Positions 1-7,642 of a stretch of DNA of 59,516 nt are shown one piece after another. The notes under the pieces were generated by a model, which saw nothing but the letters and a program-made list of their open reading frames with translations, was not told the DNA's origin and made no database searches. Position 1 is the stretch's first letter; the number at the start of each line of letters is the position of its first letter. The stretch is from an uncultured Acidimicrobiaceae bacterium. GTDB lineage: Bacteria > Actinomycetota > Acidimicrobiia > Spongiisociales > UBA5794. The stretch covers positions 1-59,516 of the forward strand of contig CAMYKI010000006.1 of assembly GCA_947258985.1 (NCBI GenBank), given 5' to 3'. The position numbers and the translations under genes were made by a program.

Positions 1-180
1 AAGCACAAAGAGCAGCGTTGCTCTTGTGATCCTCCACATCGAGACGTTGCCCTCTGCGATCTCGCGGGTCGAATACCCGGACATCAAGCTCAGGTAACCG
101 GGGAGCAACGGCAACACGCACGGCGACAGGAAGGAGGCCGCACCTGCGAACACAGCCGCTATGAGTGTTGTGTCGGCCAC
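1..180 (-). CDS. ccdA: CcdA/DsbD-type membrane thiol-electron transporter, N-terminal fragment
   Basis: This is the first 60 codons of a gene that runs off the left edge of the window. It starts at GTG (178-180) with a GGGAG ribosome site about 8 bases upstream. The first membrane segment contains FLSPCVLPLLPGYLSLMSG, the hallmark of the CcdA/DsbD transmembrane family. The cysteine in SPCVLP is one of the pair that carries reducing power from cytoplasmic thioredoxin across the membrane for cytochrome c maturation or for reduction of extracytoplasmic thiols. The rest of the protein is not in view, so the choice between CcdA and a related thiol transporter is open. It is divergent from the MFS gene. 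Confidence 0.85.
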   Translation of the reverse strand, partial: MADTTLIAAVFAGAASFLSPCVLPLLPGYLSLMSGYSTREIAEGNVSMWRITRATLLFVL

Positions 181-312
181 GGACTACTCCCGTTTCGCTT
201 GTCCTTCGCTGGTCAACGTGGCTCTGATCAGGTTTGTTCCCGCACCCTTGTACCGCTTCGGCAGGTTAACCTCGGGCCGCCAGATGCATTACTCCCACAC
301 GCAAGGCAGAAG

Positions 313-1740
313 ATGGCGACGTTGAGCGAGTTCACGATCCGCGACCGTCGGGTACTCACTCTGATGATGTTCGTCGCGCTCGTTGTCGGCTACGGGGCCA
401 GCCAGCTTAGCCATACCCTGCCCTTCGCCAGAGCTGCGCTCGGGCTAACCGAAGGGGACATGAATTGGGTTTTTGCAGCCACCCGAGTGGCATCCCTAAT
501 CGGCCTCCTCTTCATGACTTACGCGGATCGACGGGGCCGCCGGCTGCCGTTCATAGTCGCATTCACTCTCATGCCGCTCGCCAATATCGCAACCGCAGTG
601 GCCTCCGAACCCGTCAGCTTCACCATTGCCCAATCGGTGGCTCGCATAGCTGTGATCGCCGTCGCCGGGCTTGCCATCGTGATCCTCGCTGAGGAGCTGT
701 CGCCGCAGATCCGAGCTCTCGGAATCGGGCTGTACGCGCTTGCAGGAGCGGCCGGGTCGGGAATCGGGTTGACGCTTCTTCCGATCGCCGACAACTCAGA
801 AACGGCGTATCGCACGCTATTTGCGCTGACCGGGCTGGGCCTGCTCGCCATTCCGCTGCTCGCCAGGTTCTTGAACGAGAGCCGCGCCTTTGTCCAATAC
901 GAACGCAAGGTCACATTCCGGACGGCCCTCAAGGCCGGACTGGGCCGCCACTTCTGGCCCATGGCGGCAATCGCCTTCCTGGTTGCAGCATTCTCTTCAC
1001 CAGCGACGGCCTTCGTAATGGAACGGCTCGTCGACGACCTGCAGTGGGACACCGCGCCTGCCCGCTTCTTGCTCATGGTCTTCAGCGGGCTGGGCACCGC
1101 AGGCGTGCTCATTGGTGGTCGGATGGCCGACCTAATCGGGCGCAAGCGGACCATCATCGCCGCCATGGTTGCCGGCCTGATAGGCGGTGTGGCGTTCTAC
1201 ACGCAGAACAGTGGGTGGCTACTGGCGCCCGCCATCTTCACCGCCACAATGGGCCTGAGCATGCTCACCCCGGCATTCGCAGCCCAACGCTCGGAGCTTT
1301 TTCCAACGCGGGTCAGAGCGACTGCTGCCGGCTGGATAACCAACGTGGCGATCGGCGGGAGCTACTCGTCACCCGTCTGCCGGAGACCCGGGGGATGGAT
1401 CTGGTGCGGACGAGAGCGGCCCGGTCAGGTGCCACCACGCCAGCGTCCCAAACCGGACAACCATCATCGCAACCAGTGCCCACCACACCCCCGCCAAACC
1501 CCAAGCCCGCAGCTGCACAACCACCAGCACCGCGGCCGTAACCACTGCTGCTGCCACCGTCGACCCCGCAAGGAAGGCGAAGCGCGACGCCCCGATGGCA
1601 ATCCCATCCCAGACGAACACGATCGCGTTCAGCGGCTGCATGAGCACGATGAACGGATACACAGACTCGACCTGCAGAACCACACCAGGATCGTTGCTGA
1701 AGACGTCGGGCAAATAGTTGCGGGCCGCCGCCATCACTAG
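313..1740 (+). CDS. MFS transporter missing its 3' end (probable pseudogene)
   Basis: The ATG at 313 begins a clear major facilitator transporter. It has TM1-6 with the loop 2-3 signature (DRRGRRLP) and TM7-10 with the matching loop 8-9 signature (GGRMADLIGRKR). The recognisable protein stops inside TM11, at about residue 350 (base ~1362), just after WITNVAIGGS. From there the frame reads antisense through the 3' end of the MATE gene and yields about 125 proline-, arginine- and histidine-rich residues that look non-native. TM11-12 are therefore missing and transport is probably lost. The substrate cannot be inferred. A sequence starting further upstream (199) is possible but lacks a convincing ribosome site. 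A deletion or an assembly join are the two explanations. Confidence 0.75.
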   Translation: MATLSEFTIRDRRVLTLMMFVALVVGYGASQLSHTLPFARAALGLTEGDMNWVFAATRVASLIGLLFMTYADRRGRRLPFIVAFTLMPLANIATAVASEPVSFTIAQSVARIAVIAVAGLAIVILAEELSPQIRALGIGLYALAGAAGSGIGLTLLPIADNSETAYRTLFALTGLGLLAIPLLARFLNESRAFVQYERKVTFRTALKAGLGRHFWPMAAIAFLVAAFSSPATAFVMERLVDDLQWDTAPARFLLMVFSGLGTAGVLIGGRMADLIGRKRTIIAAMVAGLIGGVAFYTQNSGWLLAPAIFTATMGLSMLTPAFAAQRSELFPTRVRATAAGWITNVAIGGSYSSPVCRRPGGWIWCGRERPGQVPPRQRPKPDNHHRNQCPPHPRQTPSPQLHNHQHRGRNHCCCHRRPRKEGEARRPDGNPIPDEHDRVQRLHEHDERIHRLDLQNHTRIVAEDVGQIVAGRRHH

Positions 1741-2712
1741 GAGCAGACCCAAGCCGCTGACAAGACCCCAGGTCAGCAAGCGACTCGAGTAGCGCCGCGC
1801 CAGGTCACGGCGCACGTTCAAATGCAGCCCGACAAGAGCCTGGGCTGCAATCGCCAAGGCATCGACGACCAGAGCAAGAAATATCCAGAGCTGGAAGGCC
1901 ACCTGATGGGCGGCCACTACCTCCTCGCCCTGCCGGGTCGCCACTGCGGTGGCCATGGTGAAAGCGGCAAGCAGAGATCCGCTGCGGATGATCAATGCCC
2001 GCCCGGCACCGACCAGGGGTCGCAGCGATCTGCGATCGGGCCACCGTGGCTGCAGAACGAATTGCTCGCGACGCTGCACAAAGAGGACCGCAAATACACC
2101 TGCCCCCACCCATTGGGCAATCATCGTCGCCCAGGCCGCCCCTGCCAGGTCCCAGCCGAGACCAAAGATGAGTATGGGATCGAGCACGAGATTGACGGCA
2201 GCGATGCCAAGACTCACAAACAACGGAGTCCGGGTGTCCTGGTGACCGCGGAAAACACCGTGGGCCACAGTGGCGACAAGCAATGCAGGCATCCCAAGAA
2301 CCCGGATGCGGAGGTAGAGGGTCGCATCAGCAAGCAACTCTGACTCTGCTCCCATGAGACGCAGCAGCGGATCGGCGGCAACCAACAGGAGGGCGGTCGT
2401 CCCCAGCCCGATCCCCAAGCCAAGCGCCAGCGCCGCACCCGTTATGCGCCCCGCTTCGGCACGATCACCTCTCGCTACGGCGCCGGCAATAAGCGGTGTC
2501 GTCCCGTAGGCAAGGAAATTGAACATGAAGAATGCAATGGAAAAGACGGCCGTGGCTACGCCCAGGCCGCCGAGCGGTATCTTTCCAAGCCGACCGACAA
2601 AAGCGGTGTCGATCAGGCTGACAAGGGGGTCGGCCGCAAGCGTCCCGAGTGCGGGCACGGCCAGTCGGAGGATGCTGCGATCCAGGCTCCGACCCCTTTG
2701 CTCGCCCGTCAC
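1369..2712 (-). CDS. MATE-family (DinF-like) efflux transporter
   Basis: This 447-residue polytopic protein has about 12 hydrophobic segments in two similar halves. It opens with RSILRLAVPALGTLAADPL and SLIDTAFVGRLG, typical of the multidrug and toxic compound extrusion fold, DinF branch. Such proteins export organic cations or other metabolites in exchange for H+ or Na+. The start is GTG at 2712, which overlaps the nth stop in GTGA, so the two genes are probably translated together from one message. Longer reading frames upstream only repeat nth in another frame. Its 3' end abuts the broken MFS gene tail to tail. The substrate is unknown. Confidence 0.85.
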   Translation of the reverse strand: MTGEQRGRSLDRSILRLAVPALGTLAADPLVSLIDTAFVGRLGKIPLGGLGVATAVFSIAFFMFNFLAYGTTPLIAGAVARGDRAEAGRITGAALALGLGIGLGTTALLLVAADPLLRLMGAESELLADATLYLRIRVLGMPALLVATVAHGVFRGHQDTRTPLFVSLGIAAVNLVLDPILIFGLGWDLAGAAWATMIAQWVGAGVFAVLFVQRREQFVLQPRWPDRRSLRPLVGAGRALIIRSGSLLAAFTMATAVATRQGEEVVAAHQVAFQLWIFLALVVDALAIAAQALVGLHLNVRRDLARRYSSRLLTWGLVSGLGLLLVMAAARNYLPDVFSNDPGVVLQVESVYPFIVLMQPLNAIVFVWDGIAIGASRFAFLAGSTVAAAVVTAAVLVVVQLRAWGLAGVWWALVAMMVVRFGTLAWWHLTGPLSSAPDPSPGSPADG

Positions 2713-3395
2713 CGCGTATTGCCGGGGCGGCGCGTCTTCGGCTCGTAGGGGCACCGGTCCCGAAGTTGACATTCCCAGCATCGCGGCTTGCGGGCGTCGC
2801 AAACGTCGCGACCGAACTGAATGAACCGCATGGATACGCCGGCCCATGTCTTCTTCAGATACAGATCCTTCAGATCCTGCTCGATTTTCACCGGGTCGGA
2901 TTTCTCCGTAAGGCCCAGCCGGTTGCTGAGTCGCTTGACGTGGGTATCGACCGCAATCGCCGGTTCGCCCCATGCTTCCGCCAGCACCACACTCGCCGTC
3001 TTCCGGCCGACACCGCGCAACGTGACCATATCGTCGAAGTCCCGCGGCACCTCACCGCCGAATCGCTCGACGACGTCTGCTGCGAGCGCAAGTAGCGACT
3101 TCGTCTTCTGCCGGTAGTAACCGGTCGAGTACACGACCTGCTCGACATCTTCAGGATTCGCCTCCGCGAGGTCTTCGGGGAGTGGCCACTTCTCGAACAG
3201 AATCGGCGTGACTCTGTTGACATTCTCATCCGTCGTCTGCGCGGAAAGCACGGTGGCTACGAGCAGTTGCCACGGATCGCGGTAGGTGAGGGCGGTAGCG
3301 ATGTCCGGGTATAGCGTCGTTAGACGTTTCAGGATGATTCGGGCGCCACGTCGCTGTTGGGCGATGGATTGGTCGAGTGGGTTGATTGTCGGCAT
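2709..3395 (-). CDS. nth: Endonuclease III, base-excision DNA glycosylase/AP lyase
   Basis: At 228 residues this is normal length for endonuclease III, which removes oxidised pyrimidines and cuts the abasic site. The helix-hairpin-helix LRGVGRKTASVV carries the catalytic lysine K132, and VDTHVKRLSNRLGL carries the catalytic D150. The 4Fe-4S loop is intact as C199-x6-C206-x2-C209-x5-C215. The ATG at 3395 has no clear ribosome site. A TAGACT -10-like hexamer (3405-3410, minus strand) lies 9 bases upstream, suggesting a very short leader. It is divergent from xpt and overlaps the MATE gene by 4 bases. Confidence 0.95.
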   Translation of the reverse strand: MPTINPLDQSIAQQRRGARIILKRLTTLYPDIATALTYRDPWQLLVATVLSAQTTDENVNRVTPILFEKWPLPEDLAEANPEDVEQVVYSTGYYRQKTKSLLALAADVVERFGGEVPRDFDDMVTLRGVGRKTASVVLAEAWGEPAIAVDTHVKRLSNRLGLTEKSDPVKIEQDLKDLYLKKTWAGVSMRFIQFGRDVCDARKPRCWECQLRDRCPYEPKTRRPGNTR

Positions 3396-3430
3396 TGCCG
3401 GCGGAGTCTAAGCCGTGACGACTTTGCGAC

Positions 3431-3436
3431 TACGAT
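3431..3436 (+). promoter_or_regulatory. -10 hexamer of a probably leaderless xpt transcript
   Basis: TACGAT (TAnnnT) ends exactly 7 bases before the xpt GTG, which puts transcription start at or one base before the start codon. No ribosome site is visible between them and no convincing -35 is seen. The same arrangement recurs at other genes in this window. Confidence 0.45.
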
Positions 3437-3443
3437 CTCGTTC

Positions 3444-4013
3444 GTGGACCTGCGAACAGCCGTCACGGAAAGGGCTCGAATCGAAGGGAACCTGGTTCTC
3501 GTCGACGAGTTTCTCAACCATCGTGTCGAACCGCAGGTAATCGAGTCGGTCGGCAGGGAATTGGCCGCCACCTTCGTTGGGTCCGGACCCGAGCTCATCC
3601 TCACCGCGGAAGCATCCGGCATCCCCCCAGCTCTGGCTTGTGCCGCGGCCCTCGACATCCCGATGGTCTATGCGAAGAAGTACCTCGGGACCGGTAGACG
3701 CTATTCGTTCGCTCGTGAGGTTACGTCGCCCACGAAAGGTGTCGAGTACCGGGTCGAAGTCGCCAGAAGAGTTCTGCCGGCGGGTTTGCGGTTGATCATC
3801 GTCGATGACTTCTTGGCACGAGGCAGGACCGCGGAAGCCCTCGGCGAAATCGCAACCGAGGCCGGCTGCGAGGTGCTCGGTTTCGGATTCGCCATCGAGA
3901 AGTGCTGGCAGGCGGGTCGGGAACGGCTTGAGAAGCACGGGTGGATGGTTCATTCCGTTGTGGAGCTGGAATCAATCGAGGGCTCATCGTTGACTATCAG
4001 AGATCGGACCTGA
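3444..4013 (+). CDS. xpt: Xanthine phosphoribosyltransferase
   Basis: The 189-residue protein matches the xanthine phosphoribosyltransferase branch of the PRTase family. That enzyme converts xanthine and PRPP to XMP for purine salvage. VDEFLNHRVEP (20-30) near the N-terminus is typical of Xpt, and the PRPP-binding loop is LIIVDDFLARGRTA (117-130). The central AEASGIPPALA matches the family's ESSGIAPA region. The GTG start is chosen by homology length (Bacillus Xpt is about 194 residues). There is no ribosome site, and a -10-like element 7 bases upstream suggests a leaderless message. No purine riboswitch fits in the 48-base gap to nth. Confidence 0.88.
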   Translation: MDLRTAVTERARIEGNLVLVDEFLNHRVEPQVIESVGRELAATFVGSGPELILTAEASGIPPALACAAALDIPMVYAKKYLGTGRRYSFAREVTSPTKGVEYRVEVARRVLPAGLRLIIVDDFLARGRTAEALGEIATEAGCEVLGFGFAIEKCWQAGRERLEKHGWMVHSVVELESIEGSSLTIRDRT

Positions 4014-4037
4014 CCCGGCAGCACCGGACCTTGCTCG

Positions 4038-4493
4038 TCAGCTCGCAAAGACCTCGAGGATGACGACGCCGATCGCGAGATAGCTGAACCCTGCGATGAC
4101 TTGCCAGAAGGCTCGCGGGTTCTTCTCCGGGCGAAGCCCGCGCCGCAGCCGATCCCGCGGGTTGACCCGTTTGATCCGCCCGCGCCGAACGTCGGGGTCG
4201 TCAAAATCGTCGTCGGGCCGCTGCCCGGAACCAAGCACGGCGCCGGCGGCGCCAAGCCCGAGGTTGGTGTAGCCGCCACCGGTCGCTCCCCCGGCAAGCA
4301 GCAGCACCACTCCGTAACCCAACGAGGCGTATGCAATTCCCTCGGCCATCGTCGCTCCCGAAAACGTTGCAATGGCAAGACCCACGGCGATGACCCCCAC
4401 CCAGCCCAAACCGTAAACGGTCAGGTATTCGGGCAGGCGATCACGCAGCGAAAGAGTGATGCCCTCCGGGTCGACCCCCGCAGGATCCGTCAT
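4038..4493 (-). CDS. Small membrane protein of unknown function
   Basis: The protein has 151 residues with three hydrophobic stretches, roughly 27-45, 50-70 and 130-149. A glycine-rich run (GGATGGGYTNLGLGAAG) follows the second. Between this and the last segment lies an acidic then arginine-rich stretch (DDDFDDPDVRRGR) that is probably cytoplasmic. I recognise no family. The ATG at 4493 overlaps the preceding membrane gene's stop in ATGA, so the two are probably coupled and may form a complex. It lies convergent to xpt with a 24-base gap. Confidence 0.6.
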   Translation of the reverse strand: MTDPAGVDPEGITLSLRDRLPEYLTVYGLGWVGVIAVGLAIATFSGATMAEGIAYASLGYGVVLLLAGGATGGGYTNLGLGAAGAVLGSGQRPDDDFDDPDVRRGRIKRVNPRDRLRRGLRPEKNPRAFWQVIAGFSYLAIGVVILEVFAS

Positions 4494-4774
4494 TGGTAGA
4501 TCACCGTAGAGCTCTCGGCAGCCCGGTTCTGGAGAAAACGAAGAATGCGTACACACAGCGCAATCATGCCGAGCAGCACAAACAGCGCAACAAACAGCCA
4601 TGCCATCAACTCGAAGCCATCGAAGTAGCTGCTGCGGCACCCGGCGAGGCCGTCGGGACACAGGCCCCAGCCACTCCCCCCGCGACGCAAATCCAGCAGA
4701 ACCATCAGAGGAATCAGCGCAACGGAGACCGCGGCGCCGATGAGTACAACAATGATGGCTTTGAGGACGACCAT
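4490..4774 (-). CDS. Two-segment membrane protein of unknown function
   Basis: About 94 residues with two membrane helices flank a short outside loop that contains two cysteines (GLCPDGLAGC), possibly a disulfide. The ATG at 4774 is preferred. A GTG at 4801 would add nine residues, and a GGAG lies between the two candidates. The stop overlaps the start of the next membrane gene (ATGA). It is divergent from the ThyX-like gene, about 86 bases away. No function can be assigned. Confidence 0.5.
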   Translation of the reverse strand: MVVLKAIIVVLIGAAVSVALIPLMVLLDLRRGGSGWGLCPDGLAGCRSSYFDGFELMAWLFVALFVLLGMIALCVRILRFLQNRAAESSTVIYQ

Positions 4775-4860
4775 GGCGCGGAGAATACTCCGAATTCGCA
4801 CTCTTGCAGCGTCTTCGAACCCGCGGGTAGGGTTCAGCGCGTTTCCACAGCAGCGAGGCC

Positions 4861-6498
4861 ATGACTTTCCACATCGAGAATTACACGCCGGATGAATCCC
4901 GGGTTCTGTCCCGCTTCTTCACCAATCTCGACCAACCGGTCTTTGCGATCGTGAACTTGCCGGAGGTGGTCAAGGGCGCTTTGTTCGCCCGATACAGCCG
5001 CTCCCACAAGTCGGTGCGTCGGCTCTTCCTCGACGAGTTCTACAACCAGCCTGAGGTTGGAATCTCCGACCTTGCCGAACAGCTGGACGGAGACGACCCG
5101 ATGGTCAAGTTGCAGCGCGCTGAGGACCTGTACGACAGGGTCTTCTCCGAGTACGGAGACGATTCAGTAGCGCAACTTGGTGGGGCACATCTTGCCTGCG
5201 AGCAAGCCTCGAACATCCTCACCAAGGTTCTCGAGTGGGGCCGGCTTGCTTCGTATCTCGAACAGAGCACGAGGTACATCTTCTACGATCGGCGGCTGGG
5301 CGATCGCTACCGCTACATGGTTCCCGACGAGATTGCGGCGTCCCGTCACCGTGACTCATACATCTCGACTATGGATTGGCTATTTGACCAGTACAGCGAT
5401 CTGGTGGGTGCTCTCGTCCCCTACTACGAGACCCTGTTCCCGCAGCAGGATGGCGACTCGAGTTTTGTCTGGCGGTCCACGATCCGGGCCAAAGCATGTG
5501 ATGACATCCGTGGTCTGCTGCCGGCCTCGACAACCTCGAACGTCGGGATTTTTGGCAGCGGCCAGGCCTACGAGATGCTGCTGCTCCGGATGCGGGCGCA
5601 TCCCCTTGCCGAGGCCCGGAGCTACGCGGACATGATGCTGACCGAACTGCGCAAGGTTGTCCCGTCCTTTATGCGTCGGGTCGATGTTGAGAACCGGGGC
5701 GTGGCGTGGAGCCGGTATCTGCAGGAGGTCGCCAGCGAGATGAACCAACGGGCAGACGCTCTGGGCGCGCAGCCTGAACCGCGCAATGAGGTCACCCTTG
5801 TCGAATGGGATCCCGATGCGGAGGCGAAGACTGCGGCAGCTTCTCTATATGCGTACAGCGATCTGCCAGACGACCAGTTGTTCGCCCTGGTGGAACAGAT
5901 GACGAGGGAGCAGCGGGCCGATCTGATTCAGGCCTACGTTGGAGACAGGCGAAACCGGCGCCACAAGCCGGGTCGAGCCATGGAGCGATCCGACTACCGC
6001 TTCGACATTTTGTGTGACTACGGGATCTTCCGTGACCTGCAGCGTCATCGCATGCTCACGATCGAATGGCAACGCCTGTCACCCATGCACGGCTATGTGA
6101 CCCCTCCGACCATCGACGACATCGGCGCTACCGAGATCTGGAACGAAGCCATGGGGAGGACGGCGGATCTCTACGCCGAGGTGCGAGCGGATCTGGGTCC
6201 CGAGGTTGCCCAGTATGTGGTGCCTTTTGCCAACAAGGTCCGGTTCTTCTTCCAGCTCAATGCCAGGGAGGCATTCCACTTGTTGGAGTTGCGAACCGGT
6301 GCCGGAGGTCATCCCGGATATCGTCGCGTCTGCCAGGAGATGCATCGCCTCATCCGGGATCAGGCGGGACACACTCTCCTAGCCGACGCGATGACCTACA
6401 TCGATCACGCCGACCACGACCTGGCTCGTCTCGAAAGCGAGCGCCACGCGGCGGCAAAGCGGGCAGCCCGCGGCGCCGCCGACCCGACAAGCCCCTAA
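4861..6498 (+). CDS. thyX: Double-domain ThyX-like flavin-dependent thymidylate synthase
   Basis: At 545 residues this is about twice a normal ThyX, with two ThyX-like halves. ThyX makes dTMP from dUMP using FAD and methylene-tetrahydrofolate. The signature RHR-x7-S is divided between the halves. The first half has WGR-x7-S (126-136) followed by TRY, so it keeps the serine/arginine side. The second half keeps R395-H396-R397 but has R405 where serine is expected. Other ThyX-like stretches are GLLPASTTSN (218-227) and QLNAREAFHLLELR (465-478). Either the two halves complement each other in one site or the protein has a changed activity. The ATG at 4861 directly follows the divergent promoter region. 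It converges with a small gene at 6495. Confidence 0.75.
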   Translation: MTFHIENYTPDESRVLSRFFTNLDQPVFAIVNLPEVVKGALFARYSRSHKSVRRLFLDEFYNQPEVGISDLAEQLDGDDPMVKLQRAEDLYDRVFSEYGDDSVAQLGGAHLACEQASNILTKVLEWGRLASYLEQSTRYIFYDRRLGDRYRYMVPDEIAASRHRDSYISTMDWLFDQYSDLVGALVPYYETLFPQQDGDSSFVWRSTIRAKACDDIRGLLPASTTSNVGIFGSGQAYEMLLLRMRAHPLAEARSYADMMLTELRKVVPSFMRRVDVENRGVAWSRYLQEVASEMNQRADALGAQPEPRNEVTLVEWDPDAEAKTAAASLYAYSDLPDDQLFALVEQMTREQRADLIQAYVGDRRNRRHKPGRAMERSDYRFDILCDYGIFRDLQRHRMLTIEWQRLSPMHGYVTPPTIDDIGATEIWNEAMGRTADLYAEVRADLGPEVAQYVVPFANKVRFFFQLNAREAFHLLELRTGAGGHPGYRRVCQEMHRLIRDQAGHTLLADAMTYIDHADHDLARLESERHAAAKRAARGAADPTSP

Positions 6499-6704
6499 GC
6501 GAGCTCTATTTTCAGCACCAGGTGGTCGTCTTCGGTAGACCAAGCGGCATTACCAATGAGCGAGTAGTCCAGATAGTCCTTCTCGGCTTGCTGGACGAAT
6601 AGCTGGCGGGCTTCGCCTTCCAGGGGTGGAATCCCCCGGGCCTTCACGGCATCGGCGCGAGCGCGAAAACGCTCGAGAAACTCTTCGACGTCGAGCTGAG
6701 CCAA
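6495..6704 (-). CDS. Small soluble protein of unknown function (69 aa)
   Basis: The TTG start at 6704 is selected by GGAGG six bases upstream; the earlier TTG at 6710 touches that site. The product is acidic and helical. The N-terminal part (AQLDVEEFLERFRARADAVKARG) looks amphipathic, and the C-terminal half has DYLDYSLIGNAAW. It has no membrane segment and no recognised domain. It ends 4 bases inside the ThyX-like gene on the other strand. It starts about 80 bases from the divergent ArsA pair, with which it may share a control region. Confidence 0.6.
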   Translation of the reverse strand: MAQLDVEEFLERFRARADAVKARGIPPLEGEARQLFVQQAEKDYLDYSLIGNAAWSTEDDHLVLKIELA

Positions 6705-6781
6705 CGGCAACCTCCGGTTTTGATTCGGCAGACAGGCTAGCCACCGCCGATGCAGTTTTGTGGCAGGCTACGCTCGCGGTG

Positions 6782-7642
6782 ATGCTCGAGCGCAAGCTGA
6801 TCTTCGTTTCCGGTAAGGGCGGCGTCGGCAAGTCGGCGGTTGCCGCCTCGCTGGCGATCGTTGCCGCCCGCCGCGGCTTGCGAGTGCTGGCCATCGGCAT
6901 GGTCGATGGCCTTGGACTCGCCGAGCACTTTGCCACCGAAAAGCTGGCATATGCACCCCGCGGGGTCCGGCCCGGGATAGACGCGCTCGCGGTTTACCGT
7001 GAGGAGGCTCTTGACGAATATCTGCGACTGCAGCTCCATGTTCCGCGGGCCGCTCCGACGAAGGTGCTCACAAGGGCGCTAAACGTACTCGCTGAGACTG
7101 CCCCCGGTATCCGCGAGATCGTCACCATCGGCAAGCCCATCTACGAGTTGTGGAAGGGCGGCTACGACCTGGTCCTGGTAGACGCTCCGCCCCTCGGACA
7201 ACTCTTCTCATACCTGCGGGCACCCAGTGCCATCGCCGACCTCGTTCCGGCGGGCCCGATTCAGAAGCAGGCGAACCACATGCGGGACTCCATCGCCGAT
7301 GCGACAACGACGTCTCTCGTGCTCGTGACCACGCCTGAGGAGCTTCCCGTCCTCGAGACGATGGAGACGTTGGACCGTCTCGATGTCGAGCCGGTGGTCG
7401 GTCTGGAGACCCTGGTCGTCAACCGGCTGCTCGAGCCGCTCGAAGTCCCCAAGAATGTCCTGGCAACGCTCCCTGCGGGCCCACATTCTGCGGCAGCCCA
7501 CCATCATTTGGCAACTCACTCCCAGCAACAGCGGTGGCTGGACGCGCTGCCGCCCTCTCCCCAGCTTCCGTACCTGTTCGGGTTGCATACAGCCGGCGAA
7601 GTCGCCGAACAACTCGGCGACGTTTGGGACGAAATCATATGA
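6782..7642 (+). CDS. ArsA/GET3-type ATPase, first of a coupled pair
   Basis: This 286-residue P-loop ATPase carries the deviant Walker A GKGGVGKS (11-18) with both the signature lysine (K12) and the P-loop lysine (K17). The switch region is LVLVDAPPLGQ. These ATPases dimerise around nucleotide; the family includes arsenite-pump motors and targeting factors. Here there is no membrane pump nearby. Actinobacteria including mycobacteria commonly carry two adjacent ArsA-like genes near nth, so this is probably the same system, whose role is metabolic or stress-related rather than arsenite export. Its stop overlaps the second gene in ATGA. Confidence 0.8.
   Translation: MLERKLIFVSGKGGVGKSAVAASLAIVAARRGLRVLAIGMVDGLGLAEHFATEKLAYAPRGVRPGIDALAVYREEALDEYLRLQLHVPRAAPTKVLTRALNVLAETAPGIREIVTIGKPIYELWKGGYDLVLVDAPPLGQLFSYLRAPSAIADLVPAGPIQKQANHMRDSIADATTTSLVLVTTPEELPVLETMETLDRLDVEPVVGLETLVVNRLLEPLEVPKNVLATLPAGPHSAAAHHHLATHSQQQRWLDALPPSPQLPYLFGLHTAGEVAEQLGDVWDEII

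Noticed and set aside
3396-3443. Purine riboswitch upstream of xpt
   Set aside because: The gap to nth is only 48 bases and the predicted transcript starts at the GTG, leaving no room.
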